From positions 124,001-188,000 of the forward strand of contig JAQMWT010000682.1 of the NCBI GenBank assembly GCA_029834535.1: a DNA stretch of 64,000 nucleotides, read 5' to 3'. This DNA is from Chrysophaeum taylorii (taxonomy: Eukaryota > Sar > Pelagophyceae > Pelagomonadales > Pelagomonadaceae). Position 1 is the first letter of the stretch, and each line of letters starts with the position of its first letter. Positions 22,827 through 34,400 of this stretch are shown here, piece by piece. The notes below the pieces were generated by a model. It was given only the letters and a program-made list of their open reading frames with translations, was not told the DNA's origin and did no database searches. A program made the position numbers and the translations under genes.

Positions 22827-23067
22827 TCCACTTGCGGGCAAGCACCAGCAACACCTCCGAGAAGGAGGAGGAGGAGGAGGTGGAGAAGGGAGGACGCCGA
22901 GATGTGGTGGCGACGACGCGTGCGTCGTCGATAATCCCACCGGCGTCGTCTTTGCGGCCCCGATCTACGAGGGGAGCGTCGAAGCGCGCATCGCCCAAGC
23001 CGCAAAAGCCCGACGACGCGACGAGCTGAGGACCAAGGAGGCGCGCGCGGCCACCACCGTATCGTAG
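22114..23067 (+). CDS. Ala/Arg-rich hypothetical protein, 5' end unresolved
   Basis: The frame is open from 22114 to 23067. No ATG precedes the conserved-looking N-terminal hydrophobic stretch (L-P-L-F-I-I-L-L-T-L-A-A-A), which resembles a signal peptide. The first in-frame ATG is at 22378. A run of TAACTAACTAAC followed by a pyrimidine tract at 22102-22145 looks like a branch-point region, so an upstream exon may exist. The body is helical and alanine-rich. It contains a Thr run encoded by (GAC)n near 22797-22827 and a Gly run, and ends in a charged helix. I do not recognise the family. It is divergent from the 21394-22089 gene. Confidence 0.5.
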
Positions 23068-23090
23068 ACGCTCTCCCCTGATAATAATTT

Positions 23091-24323
23091 TTAAGCCACG
23101 TAGATGTCGTGGGTGGGGTGCCAGTCGGGGATCATCCCCCTCAGTCTTTCGCGAACCCTCGCGCTCCCGTAGGCCCAGAGTCGGAGGACGGGGGGGTCTG
23201 TGGTCGAGCGGCGCGCGGCTGCGGGGAGGTTTGGTCGTCGCGAATCTCTCGAGGGTCGCCACTCGACGGCGTCGACAGCACGAGGTGGCGACGTCGTCGA
23301 TTTCCGGAGGTCGTCGGCCCAGGCGGCCAGCGTGGCGCCGACCGAAATGACAACGACTCTAGGGTGGTCCGGGAAGGCACGGAGGAGGAAGTGGAGCTTG
23401 ATACGACGGATATTTTCGATGCTCAGGCGGCCGTGAGCTCGAGTTCGCTGGCGGTCGTGTTGACGCCAGCCAAAGAAAGCGTTATCCGGCGGACGCGCTA
23501 AACCCTGGTCGTGCGGCGCCGAGGAGCCGACGACCCTCACGCAACGAAAACCAGCCTCGAAGAAGCTGAGCCACCACCACAAGTCGACGGGCGTGTCCAG
23601 GTCTGCGCCATGGTCGCCGGATCGCGGACCGTCGCGATACCCTCCTACCCTATCGACCGCGGATCGCCAAAACGCCGACGTCTGGTGCAACGCTGGGATC
23701 TCCACGAACCGCGCCGCGGCCATTTCAGACCAAGTCCGGAGCCCGTTCTGCCACTCAACGTATTCAATCATGTTGCGGCTTACCAAACCGCCGCCAAAGC
23801 AGTAGCTCTCCGTGCAACAGCCGTCGGCGTTCGACAGCGCCGCGACCATCGTCCGCAGCGCGTCGTCCCGCGGCCGCGCGTCGTCGGCTTCCATGTGCGC
23901 GATGATTTCGCCGCGAGACACCCGGAGCGCGAGCGACATGGCAGCCCCCTGGCCCCTGTTGGCGCCGTCGGCGTATCGCGCCGCGACGATCTCGTGTTCC
24001 GGTCGACACGCCGCCGCGACCTCCGCGACCGACGGAAAACTCTCTTCCCCCCCCCCCCCAAACAGCTCGTTGGTCCGCTCCTCGGCCGCGGGGCTGGTCC
24101 CCGCTTCCGCATCCTCTACAACAACGATTCTGCCGCGCGGGACGAGTGCCACGAGCGCAGCGAGCCATTCCCAGTCAGCGACGGGTCCGCCGTCCCACGA
24201 GCACACGACCTCCAAACCATCGCCGCCCCCGAGGTCCTGCTTGACCACGTCGCGCACCGCGACTGCGAGGTACGGCAGCGCGTTGTTGATCGGCAGCAAC
24301 ACGCTCACTTTTGGGGGGGGCAT
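23091..24323 (-). CDS. B3GNTL1: GT2 family glycosyltransferase, B3GNTL1-like
   Basis: 410 residues. The GT-A start is V-S-V-L-L-P-I-N-N-A-L-P-Y-L. The metal-binding acidic motif is H-M-E-A-D-D-A near residue 143. It is followed by W-Q-N-G-L, E-I-P-A-L-H-Q-T-S-A-F-W-R, Y-R-D-G, P-V-D-L-W-W-W-L-S-F-F-E-A-G-F and F-G-W-R-Q-H-D-x-Q-R-T. This set is characteristic of the B3GNTL1 family (putative N-acetylglucosaminyl- or hexosyltransferases, cytosolic or Golgi). No clear signal peptide is visible at the N-terminus. ATG at 24323 lies only 10 bp after the stop of the upstream HAD gene on the same strand. The 5'UTR must therefore lie inside that gene, or the two are co-transcribed. A (G)n run near 24050 encodes a Gly stretch. 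The exact donor and acceptor sugars cannot be read from sequence. Confidence 0.83.
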   Translation of the reverse strand: MPPPKVSVLLPINNALPYLAVAVRDVVKQDLGGGDGLEVVCSWDGGPVADWEWLAALVALVPRGRIVVVEDAEAGTSPAAEERTNELFGGGGEESFPSVAEVAAACRPEHEIVAARYADGANRGQGAAMSLALRVSRGEIIAHMEADDARPRDDALRTMVAALSNADGCCTESYCFGGGLVSRNMIEYVEWQNGLRTWSEMAAARFVEIPALHQTSAFWRSAVDRVGGYRDGPRSGDHGADLDTPVDLWWWLSFFEAGFRCVRVVGSSAPHDQGLARPPDNAFFGWRQHDRQRTRAHGRLSIENIRRIKLHFLLRAFPDHPRVVVISVGATLAAWADDLRKSTTSPPRAVDAVEWRPSRDSRRPNLPAAARRSTTDPPVLRLWAYGSARVRERLRGMIPDWHPTHDIYVA

Positions 24324-24333
24324 TTTATTATTA

Positions 24334-25164
24334 TCATTTTTTTTTATTAACTATAAGGGGGTTGTCGTCGTCGTCGAGGATCGGGATGATGGCGGCGAGG
24401 GTGTGGATGGTGTGGTCGCGGACGTCGTCGTCGCACTTGCCCGGATACTCGGGGCCGACGACCCAGTCCTGGAAGTTGGTGGTGCCACCCTTGCGGTCGA
24501 GGTAGAGGGCCTGGAGACCGGCAGCTCGGGCGCCGCAAAAATCGACAGCAAAATTGTCTCCGACGTGAAGGACCTCGTGGGGCGCGAGGTCGGGACACCA
24601 AAACTTGGCGAGGCCAACCGAAGCGTCAAACATCTTTTTCTCCGGCTTGTCGGCGCCGACGTCCTCGGAGCACGCGAACCAGTGAAAGTAAGTGTGGAGC
24701 CCAAGGAGGGGAAGCGTCGTCTCGACGGTGCGACTCGCGGTATTCGAGGTGACCCCAAGCACCAGTCCGCGGTCGGTGAGCGCGTCGAGGCACCCCCTCA
24801 CGTCCGCGAGCTCGGAGTACCCCCGCGGCGAGCCGTAGTGCTGGTAAATGCGCCGGAAACATCTCTCGAACTCGTCGTCGTCGTAGTCGCGCCCCGCGTA
24901 CTCCATCGTCAAACGAACCGCGTACTTCCACCACGCCCGGTCACCCTTACCGTCGTAGTGCCCAAACGACGGTTTTGTTGCCGAAGCTTCGCGGTAGGCC
25001 TTCTTGAACGCGGGCCGCAGCTCCTCTGCCGTCGGCGGGTCCCTCAGCTGCGCCCACCGCGCGCACTGCGCGTACGCCTCCGCCACCGCCGTCGTGTGCA
25101 CGACCAGCGTCCCCGTCACGTCGAACGAGATGGCGCGGATGCTCGCGCCGTTCAACACGGTCAT
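24334..25164 (-). CDS. HAD-superfamily hydrolase, HDHD3-like
   Basis: Predicted small-molecule phosphatase. From ATG at 25164 (the open frame extends to 25224 without an ATG) the protein has 276 residues. HAD motif I is F-D-V-T-G-T-L, motif II G-V-T-S-N-T, motif III Lys in G-A-D-K-P-E-K-K-M-F, and motif IV G-D-N-F-A-V-D-F-x-G-A. The second Asp of motif I is replaced by Thr, as in part of the HDHD3-like branch. The cap lies between motifs I and II. The end is D/N/K-rich. It sits 10 bp upstream of the B3GNTL1-like gene on the same strand, and shares a 301-bp upstream region with the giant PT-repeat gene. Confidence 0.85.
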   Translation of the reverse strand: MTVLNGASIRAISFDVTGTLVVHTTAVAEAYAQCARWAQLRDPPTAEELRPAFKKAYREASATKPSFGHYDGKGDRAWWKYAVRLTMEYAGRDYDDDEFERCFRRIYQHYGSPRGYSELADVRGCLDALTDRGLVLGVTSNTASRTVETTLPLLGLHTYFHWFACSEDVGADKPEKKMFDASVGLAKFWCPDLAPHEVLHVGDNFAVDFCGARAAGLQALYLDRKGGTTNFQDWVVGPEYPGKCDDDVRDHTIHTLAAIIPILDDDDNPLIVNKKK

Positions 25165-25213
25165 ACCCTTACCCTGGGGGACGGGACTTTTAAACTTTGG
25201 GAATCCTTCAAGT

Positions 25214-25393
25214 ATGGATTCCACCGCTTCACCCTTCGAAGACTTTGAAGAAGTATCTCAAGATACTTTACATACAGGAGTTGTTCTGAGTTCCGGTGCC
25301 GCAACGAACCGCCCCAAACTCCAGGGAGAAACAGAGAGAGGAGATACGCTTCGCGCAGTAGTCTTTCAAAACTTATTATCTTACTTTAATTAA
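25214..25393 (+). other. Possible 59-residue small ORF or upstream ORF
   Basis: ATG at 25214 to TAA at 25391-25393 in the gap between the HAD gene and the PT-repeat gene. The product has mixed, soluble-protein composition (S-P-F-E-D-F-E-E-V-S-Q-D-T-L-H-T-G-V-V) unlike the low-complexity neighbours. It overlaps the HAD gene's 5' leader on the other strand. It includes a perfect 8-bp hairpin (25251-25268). It could be an uORF for the PT-repeat gene, an unspliced exon, or chance. Confidence 0.25.
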
Positions 25394-25465
25394 AAGGGTC
25401 CGCAGCACGATGGAGGATAGATCTGTCGAGCAACAGCCGCAGCAGAGCGCACCGAGATTTTAACG

Positions 25466-28400
25466 ATGCGCTTCTACTATGGAAGATTTTTTTTCGCCAT
25501 GCTGGCGACGGTTGCGTGGGCAACCACGCCAACGCCCTCGTCGTGCCCGACGGCGGCACCATCCGGTGCCCCGACGATAACGCCCTCTTCGGTACCGAGC
25601 GCGCAGCCCACGGCTCTTCCAACTTCAATACCCTCGTCTGTCCCGACGACGAGTCCGACTGGCGCGCCCACGGCCTGCCCAACAAACGCTCCCACGGACG
25701 CGCCATCGCCAGCACCGTCGGGCCAACCTTCCGCGACTCCCACGGCTGGTCCGTCGTCGGCGCCAAGCTCAACACCGACGAGTTGGCCAACGGCTGCTCC
25801 CTCGGCGGGGCCAACGGCGGCACCTTCGTCGCAGCCGACGACGCTCCCAACGAATGCGCCCACGACAGTCCCGAGCGGGACGCCTTCGCCGCGACCGACT
25901 GCAGCGCCGACGTCCGTGCCCTCGGCACTTCCAACCAGTTTACCAACGTCGACACCGAGTGCCACGCCGACGAAACAGCCAACGAGCTTACCGAGTGCGG
26001 TCCCTTCCAACGAACCAACGCCACCACCGTCGTCGATACCCACGTCGTTCCCGAGCACTCGGCCGACGACGCTACCAACAGCGGTTCCAAGTGATGCACC
26101 TTCGTCCGCGCCGACCTCTCAACCTACCAGCTTCCCGTCGACGACTCCGTCGGCTCTGCCGTCGGCAGCTCCGACCGACGAACCGACGTCGATGCCGTCG
26201 TCGCGTCCTACGATTCCCCCTACTGGCGATCCGACGGCGACGCCAACGAAAACCCCAACCGGCGTCCCCACCAACCTGCCCACGACGACCCCGACCTCTC
26301 TTCCATCGTCGGTACCAACGACGGTTCCTACGACCGAACCCACGCCGCTGCCGACGGTTAGTCCGACAAACGTGCCTTCGGCAATCCCAACCGCTCGACC
26401 TTCGTCGCATCCCACGGCGGCGCCGTCGTCGGGGCCCACGTCGCAGCCCACCGCCAATCCCTCTGCAACGCCAACCAGGGTTCCATCATCCACCCCTTCG
26501 GCTCAGCCGACAAGCACGCCGAGTACTGGACCGACGTCGTCGCCTTCCTCTTGCCCCACGATCCTTCCTTCGAACCCGCCGACCGCCGTACCCACGACCG
26601 ATCCCACGTCGATACCCTCGTCGGTGCCGTCGGAAAGGCCGACAGCGTTTCCGACGAGCGAGCCGACCTCGTCGCCGACGTCACTTCCGACGAGATCACC
26701 TTCGTCGCAACCTAGTTCGGCGCCATCAACTTTTCCGACGGCCTCGCCCTCGCCAGCACCGACCGCGCAGCCGACCACCAATCCCTCTTCAACTCCAAGC
26801 ACCCTACCGTCGTCGACGCCGACCTCGCATCCATCTAACGCTCCGTCGTCGATTCCTTCGGCTTTGCCTACGAATACGCCGAGCGCCGAGCCAACGTCGA
26901 TGCCGTCTGGAATTCCAACGCGACAACCCACGGCGTTGCCATCGTCGAGGCCATCGTCAGAGCCGACGACTTTCCCCACGCCAATCCCAAGTAGCTCGCC
27001 TTCGTCACCACCGACCGCGGTACCCACGTCGAATCCCACTGTAACACCATCGTCGATTCCCACCTCACAGCCTACTATCGTACCTTCTGCAACTCCGAGT
27101 ACCGCGCCGTCTTCGGCCCCAACGTCTCTTCCAAGTGCCGGTCCATCGACGGCACCCACCGCCGTGCCGTCGCAAGCACCGACCTCACAACCTACCAGCT
27201 TACCGACATCTGGTCCCTCCGCACATCCTACAAGCGCGCCATCTCCGTCACCAACGTCGAGGCCTACTTCGAACCCGAGCTCTCTCCCGACTGGCGTGCC
27301 AACCGAAACCCCAACAGGATACCCAACGAGCGCGCCTACGCACAGTCCAACGGCACTTCCGACGTCACCACCGACCTCCACACCAACAACATCACCTAGT
27401 GGCGTGCCGACTCCATTGCCAACGGCGACCCCGAGCAGCGCACCAACGTCGCAACCAACTGCCGTCCCCTCGCCGCTTCCCACGGCGCAGCCATCGTCGA
27501 CCCCAACGTCGATTCCAAGTGCCGTTCCGTCAAAGGCACCTACTGCCATTCCTTCGCCCGAGCCAAGCTCCCAACCCAGCAGTTCACCATCATCTTGTCC
27601 TTCAACGCTTCCAACAACGGCGCCGTCTTCGTCGCCGACGTCGAAACCTACTTCGACCCCTAGCAGTCTTCCGACAAGCGCGCCGTCTGCATCACCGACG
27701 GCGACCCCGTCTTCGCGCCCTACCACGTGTCCTACTGACATGCCGACAGGAGGTCCCACGGGTTTCCCGACAAGCGTCCCAACGAGCAGGCCAACTTCAC
27801 TACCGTCGTCGATGCCATCCTCGACGCCGACAACATTGCCTACTGGTGAGCCGACGCCTGGGCCAACTGCAACTCCGAGTAGCGCGCCCTCGTCGCAACC
27901 TAGTACCGTGCCTTCGCCGCTTCCCACGGCTCAACCGTCATCAGCTCCTACTTCAGTTCCGACTGCTGTTCCATCATCGTTACCTACCGCAGAACCGTCA
28001 CCAGCACCGAGTTCGCAACCCACCAGTTCACCAACATCTGGTCCTTCCGCGCTTCCAACAAGCGCGCCGTCATCATTGCCAACGTCGAGTCCTACTTCCT
28101 GCCCTACTAATCTTCCGTCTGGCGCGCCGACAGGCGTTCCTACGGGCTCCCCGACGAGTGTGCCAACGAACGAGCCAACGCCACTGCCGTCGTCACTACC
28201 ATCTGCCGTGCCGACAGCATCGCCGACTGGCGGGCCGACTCCAGTACCAACAGCCATTCCAAGCAACGCACCCACGTCCCATCCCACTGCTCCGCCCTCG
28301 CCGCTTCCCACGGCGCAGCCGTCTTCAGCACCAACCTCGGTGCCGAGTGATGCACCGTCCTCGGCGCCTACTTCAGGACCGTCGCCAATTCCGAGTTCGC

Positions 28401-31400
28401 AGCCCACTGCTGTGCCCTCACCGTGTCCCACGGCGCAACCCTCGTCGGCTCCTTCCTCAGTTCCAAGCGATGCGCCGTCATCAGCACCTTCTTCGATGCC
28501 ATCGTCAGCACCGACTTCACATCCCACTAGTTCGCCAACATCTGTTCCTTCGGCGCTGCCGACAAGCGCGCCGTCTGCATCACCGACGGCGAGCCCGTCT
28601 TCGCGCCCTACCACGTGTCCTACTGACATGCCGACAGGAGTTCCCACGGTTTTCCCGACAAGCGTCCCAACGAGCAGGCCAACTTCACTACCGTCGTCGA
28701 TGCCATCCTCGACGCCGACAACATTGCCTACTGGTGAGCCGACGCCTGTGCCAACTACAACTCCGAGTAGCACGCCTACGTCGCTACCCAGTGCAATACC
28801 ATCACCTTATCCAACGACACAGCCATCGTCGACCCCAACATCAATTCCAAGTGTCGTTCCGACGTCGGCTCCCACCAACGTGCCATCGCCGGCACCGACC
28901 TTCCAACCTACCAGCTCACCAACGTCTGCTCCTTCGGCACTTCCAACAAGCGCGCCATCTTCGTTACCCACTTCGAGCCCTACTTCCTGCCCTACTAACC
29001 TACCGACTGGCATGCCGACGGGAGTCCCCACTGGATCTCCAACGAGCATGCCAACAAGCGAGCCATCTCCTCTACCGTCGTCGCGACCGTCTTCAGTGCC
29101 AACATCATCGCCTACTGGCAAGCCAACACCAGTTCCAACAGGGATACCAAGCAGCGCACCCACATCCCACCCCACTGCTGTGCCTTCAGCGCTTCCCTCG
29201 GCGCAGCCGTCATCAACACCCACTTCATCACCAAGTGCTGTTCCATCATCCGCACCCAGTGCCGTGCCGTCTCCAGCACCTACCTCGCAACCTACTGCTA
29301 TGCCGTCACCATTTCCCACAGCGCAACCGTCATCGGCTCCTACATCAGTCCCAAGCGCTGCACCGTCGTCCGTACCCACTGCCGTTCCATCACCGGCACC
29401 GAGTTCACAACCCACAAGTTCGCCAACATCTGGTCCTTCGGCACTTCCAACAAGCGCACCGTCTTCGCTGCCAACGTCGAGCCCTACTTCCTGCCCTACC
29501 AATCTTCCGACTGACGCGCCGACAGGAGTCCCAACGGGCTCCCCGACAAGTGTACCAACGAACGTGCCAACTCCACAGCCGACGTCAATACCATCTTCAG
29601 TTCCAACAACATTGCCTACTGGCGAGCCGACGCCAGCGCCAACCGGGAATCCAAGCAGCGCACCCACGTCCCAGCCCACTGCTGTGCCATCACCAATTCC
29701 CACGGTGGAGCCGTCGTCGGCTCCTACGTCAGGACCAAGCTCTGCTCCATCATCGACACCGTCTGCGGTGCCGTCGCCAGTACCCACTTCGATACCAAGT
29801 AGTACGCCGACATCTTTTCCTTCAGCACTTCCAACGAGCGTGCCGTCACCGCTGCCAACGTCGAGTCCCACTTCCTGCCCTACCAACCTCCCGACTGGTG
29901 TACCAACGTCGGTCCCCTCGAGTATCCCGACTTCTGTTCCCTCAAATGAGCCAACTCCACTGCCGTCATCAGTACCGTCTTCAATGCCGACAACATCGCC
30001 TACCGGTGATCCAACGCCGGTGCCAACAGCAACTCCGAGCAGCGCACCCACATCTCCGCCAACGGCTCAACCCTCATCGCTTCCCACAGCAAAGCCATCG
30101 TCGGTTCCGACCTCAGTTCCAACCGGCGCACCGACATCAACACCCACTCAAATTCCGTCGCCAGCACCAACTTCACAACCAACCGGTTCTCCCACATCCA
30201 TGCCTTCTGCACTTCCAACGAGTGCCCCATCGCCGTCACCAACATCGAGCCCTACTTCGTACCCGACCAATATTCCAACCAGCGCGCCAACGTCAGTCCC
30301 CTCGAGCACACCGACTTCCATACCCACCAACGAGCCCACGGCCGTGCCGACGCCTGTTCCGTCTTCAGCGCCGACAGCGGTGCCTACCGCCGAGCCGACC
30401 CCGGTGCCAACCTCGACTCCAACCAGTGCACCAACATCGCCACCAACTGCTGCACCTTCACCGGTTCCAACAACGCCGCCTTCCTCGACTCCGACCTCGG
30501 TTCCAAGTGCGACTCCCTCATCAGCACCCGCTGTAGTGCCGTCGTCAGAACCCACGGCAATGCCCAGCAGTTCGCCGACATCCACTCCTTCGGCGCTTCC
30601 GACAAGTGTGCCGTCCTCGTCACCAACGACGAGCCCTACGTCGTCCCCGACTAGTCTTCCGACTGGCGTGCCAACGTCGCTTCCTACGAGCATACCGACG
30701 TCAGTCCCCACGAATGATCCGACACCAATCCCAACGTCCGCCCCGTCGTCAACGCCGACAGCATCGCCTACTGGCGAGCCCACGTCTGTGCCGACGTCCG
30801 TTCCGTCTTCAGCGCCGACAGCGTTGCCTACCGCCGACCCGACCCCGGTGCCAACCTCGACTCCAACCAGTGCACCAACATCGCAACCAACTGCTGCACC
30901 TTCACCGGTTCCAACAACGTCGCCTTCTTCGACTCCGACCTCGGTTCCAAGTGCGACTCCCTCATCAGCACCCACTGTAGTGCCATCGTCAGAACCCACC
31001 GCAATGCCCAGCAGTTCGCCGACATCCACTCCTTCGGCGCTCCCGACAAGTGTGCCGTCCTCGTCACCAACGTCGAGCCCTACGTCGTCCCCGACTAGTC
31101 TTCCGACTGGCGTGCCATCGTCGCTTCCTACGAGCATACCGACGTCAGTCCCCACGAATGATCCGACACCAATCCCAACGTCCGCCCCGTCGTCAACGCC
31201 GACAGCATCGCCTACTGGCGAGCCCACGCCTGTGCCGACGTCCGTTCCGTCTTCAGCGCCGACAGCGTTGCCTACCGCCGAGCCGACCCCGGTGCCAACC
31301 TCGACTCCAACCAGTGCACCAACATCGCAACCAACTGCTGCACCTTCACCGGTTCCAACAACGCCGCCTTCCTCGACTCCGACCTCGGTTCCAAGTGCGA

Positions 31401-34400
31401 CTCCCTCATCAGCACCCACTGCAGTGCCGTCGTCAGAACCCACGGCAATGCCCAGCAGTTCGCCGACATCCACTCCTTCGGCGCATCCGACAAGTGTGCC
31501 GTCCTCGTCACCAACGACGAGCCCTACGTCGTCCCCGACTAGTCTTCCGACTGGCGTGCCAACGTCGCTTCCTACGAGCATACCGACGTCAGTCCCCACG
31601 AATGATCCGACACCAATCCCAACGTCCGTCCCGTCGTCAACGCCGACAACATCGCCTACTGGCGAGCCCACGCCTGTGCCGACGTCCGTTCCGTCTTCAG
31701 CGCCGACAGCGTTGCCTACCGCCGAGCCGACCCCGGTGCCAACCTCGACTCCAACCAGTGCACCAACATCGCAACCAACTGCTGCACCTTCACCGGTTCC
31801 AACAACGCCGCCTTCCTCGACTCCGACCTCGGTTCCAAGTGCGACTCCCTCATCAGCACCCACTGTAGTGCCGTCGTCAGAACCCACGGCAATGCCCAGC
31901 AGTTCGCCGACATCCACTCCTTCGGCGCTTCCGACAAGTGTGCCGTCCTCGTCACCAACGACGAGCCCTACGTCGTCCCCGACTAGTCTTCCGACTGGCG
32001 TGCCAACGTCGCTTCCTACGAGCATACCGACGTCAGTCCCCACGAATGATCCGACACCAATCCCAACGTCCGCCCCGTCGTCAACGCCGACAGCATCGCC
32101 TACTGGCGAGCCCACGTCTGTGCCGACGTCCGTTCCGTCTTCAGCGCCGACAGCGTTGCCTACCGCCGACCCGACCCCGGTGCCAACCTCGACTCCAACC
32201 AGTGCACCAACATCGCAACCAACTGCTGCACCTTCACCGGTTCCAACAACGCCGCCTTCTTCGACTCCGACCTCGGTTCCAAGTGCGACTCCCTCATCAG
32301 CACCCACTGTAGTGCCATCGTCAGAACCCACCGCAATGCCCAGCAGTTCGCCGACATCCACTCCTTCGGCGCTCCCGACAAGTGTGCCGTCCTCGTCACC
32401 AACGTCGAGCCCTACGTCGTCCCCGACTAGTCTTCCGACTGGCGTGCCAACGTCGCTTCCTACGAGCATACCGACGTCAGTCCCCACGAATGATCCGACA
32501 CCAATCCCAACGTCCGTCCCGTCGTCAACGCCGACAGCATCGCCTACTGGCGAGCCCACGCCTGTGCCGACGTCCGTTCCGTCTTCAGCGCCGACAGCGT
32601 TGCCTACCGCCGAGCCGACCCCGGTGCCAACCTCGACTCCAACCAGTGCACCAACATCGCAACCAACTGCTGCACCTTCACCGGTTCCAACAACGCCGCC
32701 TTCTTCGACTCCGACCTCGGTTCCAAGTGCGACTCCCTCATCAGCACCCACTGTAGTGCCATCGTCAGCACCCACCGCAATACCCAGTAGTGCACCGACA
32801 TCCACTCCTTCGGCGCTTCCGACAAGTGTGCCGTCCTCGTCACCAACGTCGAGCCCTACGTCGTGCCCGACTAGTCTTCCGACTGGCGTGCCAACGTCGC
32901 TTCCTACGAGCATACCGACGTCAGTCCCTACGAATGATCCGACACCAATCCCAACGTCCGTCCCGTCGTCAACGCCGACAGCATCGCCTACTGGCGAGCC
33001 CACGCCTGTGCCGACGTCCGTTCCGTCTTCAGCGCCGACAGCGTTGCCTACCGCCGAGCCGACCCCGGTGCCAACCTCGACTCCAACCAGTGCACCAACA
33101 TCGCAACCAACTGCTGCACCTTCACCGGTTCCAACAACGCCGCCTTCCTCGACTCCGACCTCGGTTCCAAGTGCGACTCCCTCATCAGCACCCACTGCAG
33201 TGCCGTCGTCAGAACCCACGGCAATGCCCAGCAGTTCGCCGACATCCACTCCTTCGGCGCATCCGACAAGTGTGCCGTCCTCGTCACCAACGACGAGCCC
33301 TACGTCGTGCCCTACCAACCTTCCGACTAGTGTGCCAACGTCGCTTCCTACGAGCATACCGACATCGGTCCCCACGAATAATCCGACACCGATCCCAACG
33401 TTTGTCCCGTCTTCTGCGCCGACAGCATCGCCCACTGGCGAGCCCACGCCGGTGCCAAGTGTGACTCCAACCAGCGCACCCACTTCTCGGCCCACTGCCG
33501 TACCTTCACCGGTTCCAACTACGCCGCCGTCGTCAGCTCCGACCTCAGTTCCGAGCGCTGTTCCGTCATCAGCGCCCACTGCAGTGCCGTCGCCAGCGCC
33601 CACCTCGAATCCGACTAGCTCACCGACATCCACTCCTTCGGTACTCCCGACAAGCGTACCGTCGCCGTCACCAACCTCAAGCCCTACGTCGTGCCCTACC
33701 AATCTTCCAACGGGGGTGCCGACGTCGGTCCCATCGAGCTTACCCACTTCAGTTCCCACTAATGTGCCGACTTCTGTGCCGACAATTATTCCGACTTCGA
33801 CACCCACGTCCCTACCGACACTTGACCCAAGCCCGGTGCCGACATCTGTTCCAAGCGGCGCACCGACTCCCATTCCTACGACGCCTCCTTCCCCTGTTCC
33901 AACCTTTGTTCCAACTTCAGCCCCGACCTCTATTCCTACGACAAGGCCATCGCCCGCACCCACCAGTTCACCGTCGTCTATGCCAACGTCTGTCCCGACG
34001 AGTACACCAACTTCGGTGCCTTCAGTACTTCCAACAAGTGTACCAAGTAGTCGGCCGACCTCGATGCCATCATCGTCCCCTACCAATCGGCCCACGAGCG
34101 CGCCAACGCAGACTCCTTCGGCCACGCCGACGTCCCTTCCTACAAATGAACCGACCTCTGCGCCAACGAGGGTCCCATCACCGTCACCCACGAGTCTGCC
34201 AACTACGGATCCGACGCCAGTGCCGACAGCGATCCCATCTTCCGCTCCTTCTCCGCTGCCAACGCTCGATCCCAGTCCAGTTCCAACGTCGGTTCCAAGT
34301 GGCACACCATCGTCGCAACCAACTAGCGTTCCCTCGCCGGTTCCTACGGCGACACCAACCTTGGCACCCACATCTACTCCAACAGCACTTCCGTCATCGT

